Under the pieces are notes generated by a model, which was not told the DNA's origin, did no database searches, and saw nothing but the letters and a program-made list of their open reading frames with translations. Positions 35,094-44,244 of a stretch of DNA of 64,000 nt are shown piece by piece. A program made the position numbers and the translations under genes. Within the stretch, counting starts at the first letter, position 1, and each line of letters opens with the position of its first letter. Origin of the DNA: Litchfieldia alkalitelluris (lineage in GTDB: Bacteria; Bacillota; Bacilli; Bacillales; Salisediminibacteriaceae); assembly GCF_002153425.1 (NCBI RefSeq), contig NZ_KZ119600.1:152593-216592 (forward strand), written 5' to 3'.

Positions 35094-35136
35094 CACCCGG
35101 GCGGAACAGTTGCTTATACTGTGAACCGTCCGGGTG
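35094..35136 (+). promoter_or_regulatory. Strong hairpin between rocA and rocD
   Basis: CACCCGGGCGG-ACAGT pairs with ACTGT-CCGTCCGGGTG; about 17 base pairs and a 7-nt loop, but no T-run follows. It may be an mRNA 3' stabiliser or attenuator that sets rocA and rocD levels. Confidence 0.6.
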
Positions 35137-35201
35137 TAGAGGTTATAGATTCGAAGACTATCATTTAAGTCAGTGAAGAAGGTCGTGAAAGGGGTGCGTT
35201 T

Positions 35202-36395
35202 ATGAGTAAGACAAAACAAATCATAGACTTAACGGAAAAATACGGTGCAAAAAACTATCATCCATTACCTATTGTTATTTCAAAGGCTGAGGGAGTCTGG
35301 GTAGAGGACCCTGAAGGAAATAGATATATAGATATGTTAAGTGCTTATTCAGCAGTCAACCAAGGCCACCGTCATCCAAAACTCATAGAGGCCTTAAAAG
35401 AGCAAGCTGATCGAATCACTTTAACATCGCGAGCCTTTCATAATGATCAGTTAGGTCGATTTTATGAGAAGGTATCTAGTCTAACGAACAAAAGTATGGT
35501 TTTACCAATGAATACAGGTGCTGAAGCTGTAGAAACAGCTGTAAAGGCTGTACGTCGCTGGGCATACCGTGTGAAGGGTGTACCTGAAAACCAAGCTGAG
35601 ATTATTGTCTGTGAGGAAAACTTCCATGGAAGAACAATGACCGCTGTTTCCTTATCATCTAACGAGGCTTATAAAAAGGATTTCGGACCGATGTTACCTG
35701 GGATTAAAGTTATTCCATTTGGTGACATTGAAGCGTTAAGAGAGGCAATAACGTCAAATACAGCTGCGTTTCTATTCGAGCCGATTCAAGGGGAAGCGGG
35801 TATTAACATTCCACCAAAAGGGTTTTTAAAAGAAGCCTATGAGATCTGTAAAGAGAATAACGTGCTTTATGTGGCTGATGAAATACAAGCTGGGCTTGGC
35901 CGTTCTGGAAAACTCTTTGCTTGTGATTGGGAGGGAGTCGAGCCAGATATGTATATCCTCGGTAAAGCATTAGGTGGCGGAGTGATGCCAATTTCTGTTG
36001 TAGCAGCGAATGAAGATGTTTTAGGAGTATTTGAACCAGGCTCCCATGGATCAACGTTTGGTGGAAACCCTCTAGCCTGTGCCGTTTCCGTTGCTGCCTT
36101 GGAAGTAATTGAAGAGGAAAACCTAGTAGATCGTTCTTTAAAACTAGGAGAATACTTTATGAATAAGCTGAGAGAAGTAGACAATCCAAAAATTAAGGAA
36201 ATCCGTGGTAGGGGGCTTTTCATTGGGGTGGAGATGAATGGTCCAGCACGCCCTTACTGTGAAAAACTAAAAGAAGAAGGACTCCTATGTAAAGAAACAC
36301 ATGAAAATGTGATTCGCTTTGCACCACCTTTAGTGATCACCCAAGAAGACTTGGATTGGGCAATTGAGCGAGTTCAAAAAGTCCTTTCTAATTAA
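35202..36395 (+). CDS. rocD: Ornithine aminotransferase
   Basis: A 397-aa PLP-dependent class III aminotransferase converting ornithine plus 2-oxoglutarate to glutamate semialdehyde and glutamate. PLP-binding lysine is in '[15 protein letters not shown]', with '[13 protein letters not shown]' and '[12 protein letters not shown]' also typical. The product feeds RocA upstream. ATG start with AAGGGGTG. Separated from rocA by a strong hairpin, so it may be expressed from the same transcript at a different level. Confidence 0.95.
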   Translation: MSKTKQIIDLTEKYGAKNYHPLPIVISKAEGVWVEDPEGNRYIDMLSAYSAVNQGHRHPKLIEALKEQADRITLTSRAFHNDQLGRFYEKVSSLTNKSMVLPMNTGAEAVETAVKAVRRWAYRVKGVPENQAEIIVCEENFHGRTMTAVSLSSNEAYKKDFGPMLPGIKVIPFGDIEALREAITSNTAAFLFEPIQGEAGINIPPKGFLKEAYEICKENNVLYVADEIQAGLGRSGKLFACDWEGVEPDMYILGKALGGGVMPISVVAANEDVLGVFEPGSHGSTFGGNPLACAVSVAALEVIEEENLVDRSLKLGEYFMNKLREVDNPKIKEIRGRGLFIGVEMNGPARPYCEKLKEEGLLCKETHENVIRFAPPLVITQEDLDWAIERVQKVLSN

Positions 36396-36600
36396 GGGGC
36401 ATATCATAAAATGATAAGCAAGTCTGCATAAAGGTCTTGGTGACCCCTACCCAAACTTGTTTTCTGCGGGCGGCGGTTCGTCCGCTGAAAGCGAGTGAAT
36501 TGTTTTGAAACAGCAATAGGGATAGGAATTTTCAGGGTAGAAAGTAAAAAGAGTAAATTGCGTTGAGCAGAAGCGTGAGAATGGAAGGGGTTGAATGGTA

Positions 36601-37509
36601 ATGATAACAAGGAACTTTTTCCTATTTTTGTCCCAGAATAAATTTGTTAAAAAGCGAGCCGTTCGTTGGGGTCCAAAGTTAGGGACAAAACAGGTTATTG
36701 CTGGTGAAAGTATTAAAGAAGCGATGGAAACAGTTGCTAAACTTAATGAACAAGGTCTAGTTTGCACTGTCGACCATCTAGGAGAGTTTGTATACAATCG
36801 AGAAGAAGCGATCGCTGCAGCAGAAATGTGTGTACAGACATTGGAGGCAATTGCGGAAGCGAAAGTAGATAGTAATTTATCTTTAAAGCTGACTTCTTTA
36901 GGATTGGATGTGGACCGTAACTTATGTCGGGACAATATGGTGAAAATCTTAAACACAGCCAAAAAGTACAATAATTTTGTTCGCATCGATATGGAGGACT
37001 ATTCTCATTTAGATGCTACCCTTGATTTACTTCATGAGTTAAGACGAACATTCGATAATGTCGGGACTGCCATTCAAGCCTATCTCTTCCGGGCAGAAAA
37101 GGATCTTCGTGATTTAAAAGGTGTTAATTTACGTCTAATCAAAGGGGCATATAAAGAGTCCCCTGATGTGGCTTATCAAAAGCAAGATGAAGTGGATAGA
37201 AACTATATAAATATCATTAAAATCCATCTTCTTAACGGTAGTTATGCAGCAATTGCAACGCATGACCATCGGGTAATTGAAGAAATTAAAGCGTTTGCAA
37301 AAGAGCATCGGATACCAAAGAAGCAATTTGAATTTCAAATGCTCTATGGATTTAGAACTGAGCTTCAGAAGGAAATTGCTGATGAAGGCTATAAGATGAG
37401 GATTTATGTTCCATTTGGAGAGGACTGGTATGGGTACTTTATGCGTCGCCTAGCGGAGCGTCCGCAAAATATACGTTTTGCAGTGCAAGGACTATTCTCG
37501 AAAAAGTAA
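36601..37509 (+). CDS. putB: Proline dehydrogenase
   Basis: A 302-aa FAD-dependent proline dehydrogenase (TIM barrel) that oxidises proline to pyrroline-5-carboxylate, RocA's substrate. Motifs: 'TVDHLGEF', 'FVRIDMEDYSH', 'LRLIKGAYKES', 'FEFQMLYGFR' and 'YVPFGEDWYGYFMRRLAERP'. The N-terminus MITRNFFLFLS matches B. subtilis PutB, supporting ATG 36601 (10 nt after AAGGGG). The 36396-36600 gap holds a GC-rich hairpin (GCGGGCGGCGG/GTCCGC). Confidence 0.94.
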   Translation: MITRNFFLFLSQNKFVKKRAVRWGPKLGTKQVIAGESIKEAMETVAKLNEQGLVCTVDHLGEFVYNREEAIAAAEMCVQTLEAIAEAKVDSNLSLKLTSLGLDVDRNLCRDNMVKILNTAKKYNNFVRIDMEDYSHLDATLDLLHELRRTFDNVGTAIQAYLFRAEKDLRDLKGVNLRLIKGAYKESPDVAYQKQDEVDRNYINIIKIHLLNGSYAAIATHDHRVIEEIKAFAKEHRIPKKQFEFQMLYGFRTELQKEIADEGYKMRIYVPFGEDWYGYFMRRLAERPQNIRFAVQGLFSKK

Positions 37510-37588
37510 GGCATGATGATAGTTTATGTGGAATATTTTCATAGATTGATATTGTTTTAATGTTTGTATGAAAGGGTTGGTTGAACAG

Positions 37589-38491
37589 GTGAAAAAGAAA
37601 ATTTCTATCATAGGTGTTCCCATGGATTTAGGTCAAACACGGCGTGGGGTTGATATGGGTCCCAGTGCGATGCGATACGCAGGTGTTGTAGAGCGCTTAG
37701 AAGCTTTAAACTTTGAAGTAGATGATCGTGGAGACGTTGAAATTGGAAGACCTAATAAGTTAGATGTAAAGAATGATAAAAACTTAAAGGATCTAAACGA
37801 AGTTGTAAAGGCGAATGAAATTTTAGCTGATGCAGTTTCGAATGCAGTAGAAAAAGGTAATTTTCCACTTGTTCTTGGGGGTGACCACAGCATAGCAATT
37901 GGAACTTTAGCTGGAGTGGCAAATAAATATGAAAACTTGGGTGTGATTTGGTTTGATGCACACGGTGATTTAAATACGGGCGATACCTCCCCATCAGGAA
38001 ATATTCATGGGATGCCACTAGCAGTAAGTTTAGGGATAGGAGATACTTCCCTTACAAAAATAGGTGGTTATGCGCCGAAAATTAAGCCTGAAAATATTGT
38101 TATCATTGGTGCCAGATCTTTAGATGATGGGGAAAAGGAATTAATTAAAGAAAAGGGGATCAAAGTTTTTACCATGCATGAAATCGATCGTCTAGGCATG
38201 ACCAATGTTATGGAGGAAGCCATTTCCCATGTCTCTCAAAAAACAGATGGCATCCACCTGAGCTTGGACCTAGATGCTTTAGACCCAATTGATGCTCCAG
38301 GAGTAGGTACACCAGTAATAGGTGGAACGACGTATAGGGAAACACACCTAGCAATGGAGATATTAGCAGAACGAGACCTTATTACATCTGCGGAATTTGT
38401 TGAGGTCAATCCAATACTTGATAACAAAAACTCTACAGCTGAAGCGGCAGTTGGTCTCATTGGTTCATTATTTGGTGAAAAGCTTCTATAA
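37589..38491 (+). CDS. rocF: Arginase
   Basis: A 300-aa Mn-dependent arginase producing ornithine and urea. Metal ligands are in 'LGGDHSIAIG', 'WFDAHGDLNT' and 'LSLDLDALDP'. It starts 'KKKISIIGVPMDLGQTRRG', in line with B. subtilis RocF, so I prefer GTG 37589 over ATG 37568, which lacks a ribosome site. With rocD and rocA it completes arginine to glutamate, and with putB joins the proline route. Confidence 0.95.
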   Translation: MKKKISIIGVPMDLGQTRRGVDMGPSAMRYAGVVERLEALNFEVDDRGDVEIGRPNKLDVKNDKNLKDLNEVVKANEILADAVSNAVEKGNFPLVLGGDHSIAIGTLAGVANKYENLGVIWFDAHGDLNTGDTSPSGNIHGMPLAVSLGIGDTSLTKIGGYAPKIKPENIVIIGARSLDDGEKELIKEKGIKVFTMHEIDRLGMTNVMEEAISHVSQKTDGIHLSLDLDALDPIDAPGVGTPVIGGTTYRETHLAMEILAERDLITSAEFVEVNPILDNKNSTAEAAVGLIGSLFGEKLL

Positions 38492-38502
38492 TAGTGGAAA
38501 AT

Positions 38503-38545
38503 AAAAAGGAACTTGGAGCAAATACTTTGTCCGAAGTTCCTTTTT
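38503..38545. terminator. Bidirectional terminator between rocF and mgtE
   Basis: AAAAAGGAACTT pairs with AAGTTCCTTTTT around a 19-nt loop. Confidence 0.85.
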
Positions 38546-38588
38546 GGTGACCCGTGACCAAAGCGCGTATGCTTGCTTTTTTTTCTAA

Positions 38589-39932
38589 TCAAATTAACAA
38601 GTGCAACAAGCTTGTGGCGATTCCAAAGTATATTAGTAAAGAAAAAATATCGTTTAGAGTCGTAATTAATGGTCCAGATGCAACTGCAGGATCGAATCCG
38701 ATCTTGTATAAAACAAGGGGTATGATCGTCCCTGCCATTGTTCCAATGATCAATGTAACGAATAATGAAAAGCCAACTACGAAACCGAAAATGAGACTTT
38801 GCCATATTGTAGCAACTAGAAAAACTAGAATACCACATGTAATCCCAATGATAATTCCAACCTTCAATTCACGCCACACGAGTTTTAAAATCGTATTCTT
38901 CTCAAAATCGTTAGTTACAAGCCCACGTACTACAACTGCGAGGGACTGTGTTCCAGTATTTCCTGTCATACCTGCAATCATAGGCATGAAAAAGATTAAC
39001 GCCACTACTTGCTCCAATGTTTGTTCGAAACCATCTAAAATACTTCCTGTAATAAGTCCAATAAATAATAAGAGAACAAGCCAAGGTAATCTTCTAAATG
39101 ATGCAGTTGTTGCTTTTGTTGCAAAGTCGATGGATTTACCAGATGCAGATAACTTCTCAATATCCTCATTTGCTTCTTCTATAAAAACATCGATGATATC
39201 GTCGACCGTAACGATACCCTTCAATCTGTTGTCATCATCTACAACTGGTACTGCGAGAAAGTCATATCGTTGTATGAGTTGTGCTACTTCTTCTTGGTCT
39301 ATATCAATAGGTACTGAAATAACACGGCTGAACATGATATCGGCTATTTTTTCATTCATGTCAGCAAGGAGTAAATCTCGGTAGGAAACAACCCCAACGA
39401 GTTTTTTATTTTCATCAATAACATATAAATAGTAAATATTCCTTGTTAACTCGGCAAAGGTTTTAAACTTATCCACTGCTTCTCTGACTGAATAGTAGTC
39501 TTGAATCCATACAAATTCATTCGTCATGATCCCCCCAGCAGTTTCAGGAGCATAGCTCATCAACTGCTGAACAGTAGTTGACTCATCTTTCTGCATGGCG
39601 GATAAGTATTCTTCTAATTTTTCTTCAGAGATTTCACTAAGCATGTCCGCCAAGTCATCATTATCCATGACGTCCATGACCTTTGAAGATTTCTCAATAC
39701 CAAGTTTCTGGAGAACCTCCATCTGTAACTCTTGTTCCAATTCCATTAACAAATCAGCTATTTGTTTAGAAGCTAGAAACGATAAAAATTTGTAATGATG
39801 CTTCTCTGGAAGGGCACGGTAAAGTTCAGCCATATCATATGGATGAAGTTCCTCTAAAGCTGTTTGTAATGCTTCTTTTTTTGCTTCGCGTAAATATTTA
39901 ATTACTAAAACTGTAAGCTGTGTAGTATTCAT
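38589..39932 (-). CDS. mgtE: Magnesium transporter MgtE
   Basis: A 447-aa MgtE-type Mg2+ channel. The N-terminal helical domain (about 20-130) and two CBS domains (about 135-255) sense cytosolic Mg2+, followed by five TM helices (about 285-447) with the pore signature 'MIAGMTGNTGTQSLAVVVRG'. GAGGTGG precedes the ATG. I looked for an M-box riboswitch in the 200-bp upstream and saw none, so its control differs from ykoK-type mgtE. Confidence 0.93.
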   Translation of the reverse strand: MNTTQLTVLVIKYLREAKKEALQTALEELHPYDMAELYRALPEKHHYKFLSFLASKQIADLLMELEQELQMEVLQKLGIEKSSKVMDVMDNDDLADMLSEISEEKLEEYLSAMQKDESTTVQQLMSYAPETAGGIMTNEFVWIQDYYSVREAVDKFKTFAELTRNIYYLYVIDENKKLVGVVSYRDLLLADMNEKIADIMFSRVISVPIDIDQEEVAQLIQRYDFLAVPVVDDDNRLKGIVTVDDIIDVFIEEANEDIEKLSASGKSIDFATKATTASFRRLPWLVLLLFIGLITGSILDGFEQTLEQVVALIFFMPMIAGMTGNTGTQSLAVVVRGLVTNDFEKNTILKLVWRELKVGIIIGITCGILVFLVATIWQSLIFGFVVGFSLFVTLIIGTMAGTIIPLVLYKIGFDPAVASGPLITTLNDIFSLLIYFGIATSLLHLLI

Positions 39933-40354
39933 GTGTGTTCCACCTCATTCCCGAGTATATAAGCCTTTTAACGAAAAAATTGAAGGGTGAGAGAACCTTT
40001 TCGTGCAATATCCTCCATAATATTATCATTGATTGGAGGGAAAAAGTAACAAAAAAAGTTAAAAATTCGTTACATCTTATTTTAGGTGGAAAGGTGAAAT
40101 ACAATCAACCATTTGGTTGTGTTTGATGGATTTAGCGCTTGAGCTTTTCTTATAACTTGAGTTGTTTTCCTTTTAAAAATACATTGGTTAGTAAAAAAAC
40201 AGGATACTGTTTAAGTATTATGTAGCTCTATATAGGATAGATGGATGAAAAGAGGAAGGAAAAGAGGAAGGAAAAGAGTAATGAGACCTGCTTCACATAG
40301 TGATGTTTGTCTCGTTTTTTTCGTTAAAAAACAGTTTATGATGTAGGATTTCAA

Positions 40355-40380
40355 ACCTGATCGCCCTTTGATCAGGGAGC
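40355..40380. repeat. Single family B repeat unit
   Basis: CCTGATCGCCCTTTGATCAGG, a family B head motif, lies just left of the 52-bp field. The 40130-40420 stretch has no other feature apart from a weak hairpin (ATGAGAC/GTCTCGT, 40285-40322). Confidence 0.5.
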
Positions 40381-40421
40381 TAATTAGATTTTTTTCTAGT
40401 ATTCCGTACAGTTACTTTCTT

Positions 40422-41000
40422 ATCTCACGCGAGTTTTACATATCTAGCGATTTTCGTGTGTGATAACGTGCTAATCTCACGTGAGTTTTTCATTTTCAGC
40501 GATTTTCGTGTGTGATAACGTGCTAATCTCACGTGAGTTTTTCATTTTCAGCGATATTCGTGTGTGATTACGTTCCAATCTCACGTGAGTTTTTCATTTT
40601 CAGCGATTTTCGTGTGTGATTACGCCCTAATCTCACGTGAGTTTTTCGTTTTCAACGATTTTGGCGTGAGATTATGTGCTAATCTCACGTGAGTTTTTCG
40701 TTTTCAACGATTTTGGCGTGAGATAGACCCCTTATCTCACGCGAGTTTTTCATTTTCAGCGATTTTCGTGTGTGATTACGTTCCAATCTCACGTGAGTTT
40801 TTCATTTTCAGCGATATTCGTGTGTGATAACGTGCTAATCTCACGTGAGTTTTTCATTTTTAGCGATTTTCGCGTGAGATAGGCCCCTTATCTCACGTGA
40901 GTTTTTCGTTTTCAACGATTTTCGTGTGTGATTACGTTCCAATCTCACGTGAGTTTTTCATTTTCAGCGATTTTGGCGTGAGATTACGCCCTTATCTCTC
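40422..41000. repeat. 52-bp tandem repeat field, family C (11 full units plus edge)
   Basis: ATCTCAC is found at 40422 and then every 52 bp without drift through 40994 (12 anchors). The unit carries the palindrome CTCACGTGAG, a T-rich run (TTTTTCATTTTC), AGCGATTTTC and then CGTGTGTGAT or GCGTGAGAT, which complements ATCTCAC(G), so each unit can fold. Variation is confined to a few positions (GTGTGTGAT versus GGCGTGAGAT), in a mosaic order. There is no open frame of note. Confidence 0.95.
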
Positions 41001-41151
41001 TCGGAATCAGGTATGAAAAACAGAAAAAGCGAAATCTCATACCAGATCGACGCCCGATCAGGTATGAAAAACAGAAAAACCCAAATCTCATACCAGATCG
41101 GAGCCTAATCAGGTACGAAAAACAGAAAAACCCAAATCTCATACCAGATCG
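40994..41151. repeat. Intergenic repeat array, family B (51-bp period), second locus
   Basis: Units AATCAGGTATGAAAAACAG...CTCATACCAGATCG have GATCG anchors at 41045, 41096 and 41147 (51-bp steps). The first joins the last family C anchor (40994) at the same spacing, so two unrelated families abut in phase. Confidence 0.85.
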
Positions 41152-41161
41152 CTTGCTCGTC

Positions 41162-41176
41162 GGTCCAAATGAGTCC
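41162..41176 (+). repeat. Array boundary motif GGTCCRARTGRGTCC (copy 3)
   Basis: GGTCCAAATGAGTCC ends this array exactly as GGTCCGAGTGGGTCC ends the 20678 array. Confidence 0.6.
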
Positions 41177-41301
41177 ACCCTAGGATAGTGGTCTGAGAGT
41201 GCGACAATTATGATGTAAGCTAGCTATTAGACTAAAATCTAATTTATCAAATTTAACAAACTACATTCACAAGCAAATAGGAATTCACAATTCACAAGCA
41301 A

Positions 41302-41348
41302 AAAAAAAGTGGCACGAAGAACTATTAATCAGTTCTTTGTGCCACTTT
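41302..41348 (-). terminator. Terminator of the ba3 oxidase genes
   Basis: AAAGTGGCAC-AAGAACT pairs with AGTTCTT-GTGCCACTTT; reverse strand runs into a T-tract. Confidence 0.85.
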
Positions 41349-41449
41349 AACATGCAAATTAAAAATTCATCCAAGTTGTAAAAGTTAATCACTCTTTCCA
41401 CCTAACAGATCCTTTGATACCGAATAGAAAAATTAACATTCAATTTCCC

Positions 41450-43159
41450 TTATCTAATCAAGAAATTAAACGGTGGTGATCCAGGTGGTGCATCTACAAT
41501 CATTTCATAGACTGGAATGGTATATGCAAAGATGATCAATAAGATCACTATTCCAATCCACAGCTTCCAGTTTTCAAGGAACGCTGGAATGTGTGGTGTG
41601 TCGTCTGGGTCTGGAGTGATAGGGAACTCTGTATTTCCTTTTGGCGCCCTAAATGCTAGATATATAAAGTTATAAAACATTAATACACCAGCTGCAGTTA
41701 AAATGACACCACCAATTGCTACAGTAATGTGACTTGCAAATATTCCTTCGAACCATTGTAAGGCTTGTGGGTGATCGCCATATGTTGCATAAGCTGTACG
41801 ACGTGGTGCTCCGAAAAGTCCTAATAAATGCATAGCTCCAGACATAAAGAACATACCAATCATCCATAACCAGGTTTGAACGATACCGCAACGGTTTGCG
41901 TGCTTCGTAAATCGTCGCCCTGTAAGCGCTGGTATCAGCCAGTAAGCGGCACCGAAAAATGTTAATAACACAGTTGTTCCAACAGTTAAGTGGAAGTGAC
42001 CAACCACCCAAAGGGTATTATGAACAACAGCGTTCAATTGAAAGCTAGCATTGATAATTCCCCCTGCACCAGCAGGAATAAAAGCTAGCATCCCCATAAA
42101 TGGAGCGAAGAAGCGGACATCTCCCCAAGGAAGTGTTTTAATCCATCCAATAATGCCTTTACCACCTTTTTCCCTTGCCGTTTGTTCAAATGTTGCAAAA
42201 ATGGAGAAGGCCGTTAATAAGGATGGTACAACTACTACAAAGGTGAGTACTGTTTGTATAAACTTCCATAGCTCCGAAATCCCTGATTCCATTAGTTGAT
42301 GGTGGAATCCAACAGGGATAGAAAAGAGAAGAAACAGGATGAAAGCAAGTCTTGCTAATGAACTACTAAATAAACGTCCCCCAATTACTTTAGGAATTAC
42401 TACATACCAAATCATATAGGCTGGCATAATCCAGAAGTAAACAAGAGGGTGGCCGAAGTACCAGAATAAAGTACGAGTCAATAAAACATTAACTTCGTCA
42501 GTTAGCCCAAGGGCCCATGGCAAGATTTGATATAAGACGCTTGTTGCTACCCCTAAACCAGCGACAATCCACAGAATTAAGGTTGCTGTAGTCATAAAGC
42601 CAAAAAGAGGTGTTGGTTTACCTGGATTTGCTTTTTTCCACTTAAAATAATGAGTTAGAAGTGCTGCTGATGCTATCCAAGAGCCGACTATAACAAGTGT
42701 TAAACCTACATAAAATAAGGAATGAGCTTGTAATGGAACATAAAATGTATAAAGGACAGATGCTTCATTAAGTAGAATCATGATGGTAGTAATAATGGTC
42801 CCTGCCAACATCGTGATGTAACCTGCCCAACCTATTTTTCTTAATCTATTAGAAAATGCACCATGAGTTTTGCCCATGCCTGCAAAAAAGAAGCCGTAGA
42901 TAAAGAAGGTTGTAAAAACGAGTGCAAGTAGGACGCCATGCGCCGTTAGAATTTGATAATAGCCCAGCCAGCTAGGTAGTTCAATCATTCCACCCCTTGC
43001 AAGACCTTGGAGAAGTCCCCCGAATACTCCAATGATAAAGGCTACAAATGCTACATACATGTGCACCATACTTAATTTTCTATCTTTAGGATCTACTAGC
43101 ACGTTTATATTATTATCAGAATCATTTAGAGAATTGATTGCTAAGTTTGATTGATTCAT
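41450..43159 (-). CDS. cbaA: ba3-type cytochrome c oxidase subunit I
   Basis: A 569-aa heme-copper oxidase core with 13 or more TM helices. Low-spin heme histidines are in 'LTAHGVLLALVF' and 'VVGHFHLTVG'; the CuB histidine/tyrosine-type segment reads 'FWYFGHPLVYFWIMPAYMIWY', and further CuB ligands in 'PVGFHHQLME'. The pattern is that of B-family (ba3) oxidases, efficient at low oxygen. Its start overlaps the subunit II stop (TAATG). It reduces O2 using cytochrome c and pumps protons. Confidence 0.92.
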   Translation of the reverse strand: MNQSNLAINSLNDSDNNINVLVDPKDRKLSMVHMYVAFVAFIIGVFGGLLQGLARGGMIELPSWLGYYQILTAHGVLLALVFTTFFIYGFFFAGMGKTHGAFSNRLRKIGWAGYITMLAGTIITTIMILLNEASVLYTFYVPLQAHSLFYVGLTLVIVGSWIASAALLTHYFKWKKANPGKPTPLFGFMTTATLILWIVAGLGVATSVLYQILPWALGLTDEVNVLLTRTLFWYFGHPLVYFWIMPAYMIWYVVIPKVIGGRLFSSSLARLAFILFLLFSIPVGFHHQLMESGISELWKFIQTVLTFVVVVPSLLTAFSIFATFEQTAREKGGKGIIGWIKTLPWGDVRFFAPFMGMLAFIPAGAGGIINASFQLNAVVHNTLWVVGHFHLTVGTTVLLTFFGAAYWLIPALTGRRFTKHANRCGIVQTWLWMIGMFFMSGAMHLLGLFGAPRRTAYATYGDHPQALQWFEGIFASHITVAIGGVILTAAGVLMFYNFIYLAFRAPKGNTEFPITPDPDDTPHIPAFLENWKLWIGIVILLIIFAYTIPVYEMIVDAPPGSPPFNFLIR

Positions 43160-43629
43160 TATTCTGTCACCTCAATTCTCATTTGCATGTGATGATGCCC
43201 TGTTCCGCAGTATTCATTACAAATTACGAGATATTCACCAGGCTCATTAAAGGTGTGCTCTGCCATATTTACATGACCAGGTGTTACCATAAAGTTTATA
43301 TTTGTCTCTGGAATAGTGAAACTATGTACCACATCGGCACTAGTTATTTCGAAATATACAGTGGATCCAACAGGCACCTCAATTCTACTTGGCTTATAGC
43401 TAAAGGCTTGAGCAATAATCCTTGCCTGATAAGTGTTGTCATTAATTTGAGTAACTCCAGGTTCGGAGAATGCAACATCTTGATCTAAATTTTGTGAATC
43501 CACTTTAGCCATATGACTCGGTGGTTGGTGTCCAAATGCAAATGCAGCAACTCCCAATACTGCAAGAAATAAAACTAATGAGCCAATGCCAAAAACTAGC
43601 CATATTTTTTCATACTTGTGTAAATGCAT
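43159..43629 (-). CDS. cbaB: ba3-type cytochrome c oxidase subunit II
   Basis: A 156-aa subunit that takes electrons from cytochrome c through a CuA centre. One TM anchor (about 12-33) is followed by a cupredoxin domain with 'DVVHSFTIPE' and the CuA loop 'CNEYCGTGHHHM' (Cys, Cys, His, Met). Start at ATG 43629 after GGGGGG; the longer TTG reading lacks support. Gene order IIa-II-I is on one transcript. Confidence 0.92.
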   Translation of the reverse strand: MHLHKYEKIWLVFGIGSLVLFLAVLGVAAFAFGHQPPSHMAKVDSQNLDQDVAFSEPGVTQINDNTYQARIIAQAFSYKPSRIEVPVGSTVYFEITSADVVHSFTIPETNINFMVTPGHVNMAEHTFNEPGEYLVICNEYCGTGHHHMQMRIEVTE

Positions 43630-43652
43630 CGATTTAAGTCCCCCCAATTAAA

Positions 43653-43811
43653 TTAAGTCCTCGATAAGAATAAGAAAAAAACGACTAACCAAGAAACTAA
43701 AATAAAGCCACCTACAAAAAATACAAAGATCAATGTCCCTTTTAATGATGACTCGTCTTCCTTTTTAGTCACTGTGACATTGTGGTTTGTTTCTAGGTTT
43801 GTTTTGCTCAT
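43653..43811 (-). CDS. Cytochrome ba3 oxidase subunit IIa-like
   Basis: A 52-aa single-TM peptide: polar N-terminus (MSKTNLETNHN), 'ESSLKGTLIFVFF', then TM 'GGFILVSWLVVFFLFLSRT'. This matches the small subunit IIa that supplies a TM helix lacking in ba3 subunit II. ATG 43811 has GAGAGGGGG upstream. First gene of the oxidase operon. Confidence 0.8.
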   Translation of the reverse strand: MSKTNLETNHNVTVTKKEDESSLKGTLIFVFFVGGFILVSWLVVFFLFLSRT

Positions 43812-44092
43812 AGCTGAGTCCCCCTCTCCAGTCATCTCATTTCTTATTTATAAATCAAATAAGAATTCCCCCATGGAATTATCATAAGTGATAGGTAATG
43901 TGTGATGAGAGTCAAATTGTGAAAAGTTAGTGAAAATTCAAGTATGAAAAACGTTGTCACTGTGGTAATAGTGGTAACTCAAGAGGTAGTTTTCGTTTGT
44001 GAAAAAAACACGAAGTTAATAACTTTAATGTACATTTTATGTTATTTACTATGGAAAACTTTGAAAAAATTGTGAGAAGGTTTTGAACATCA

Positions 44093-44147
44093 TTGACGTA
44101 AAAAATTCCCTTATGCTATAATTCACTTGTAATGAAAATCATTCTCA
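44093..44147 (+). promoter_or_regulatory. SigA promoter with Fur box
   Basis: TTGACG (44093-44098), 18-bp spacer, TATAAT (44117-44122). The 15-bp TGAAAATCATTCTCA (44133-44147) just downstream matches 13 of 15 positions of the Fur 7-1-7 consensus, so iron should repress the next gene. The 43812-44244 gap holds only this promoter. Confidence 0.75.
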
Positions 44148-44244
44148 ACTACTTTTTAATAATTCTAATTTAATAAAGTTATTAATGTAGGTGTGGAGTG
44201 GAACGCGGGAATACGATCTGTGGCAAACTGGGAGGTAGAGTATA

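Noticed and set aside
39933..40130. M-box magnesium riboswitch before mgtE
   Set aside because: I looked for the conserved M-box blocks on the reverse strand and found none.
40422..41151. CRISPR array in the 52-bp repeat field
   Set aside because: The whole unit is repeated, including the would-be spacers, and there are no cas genes.
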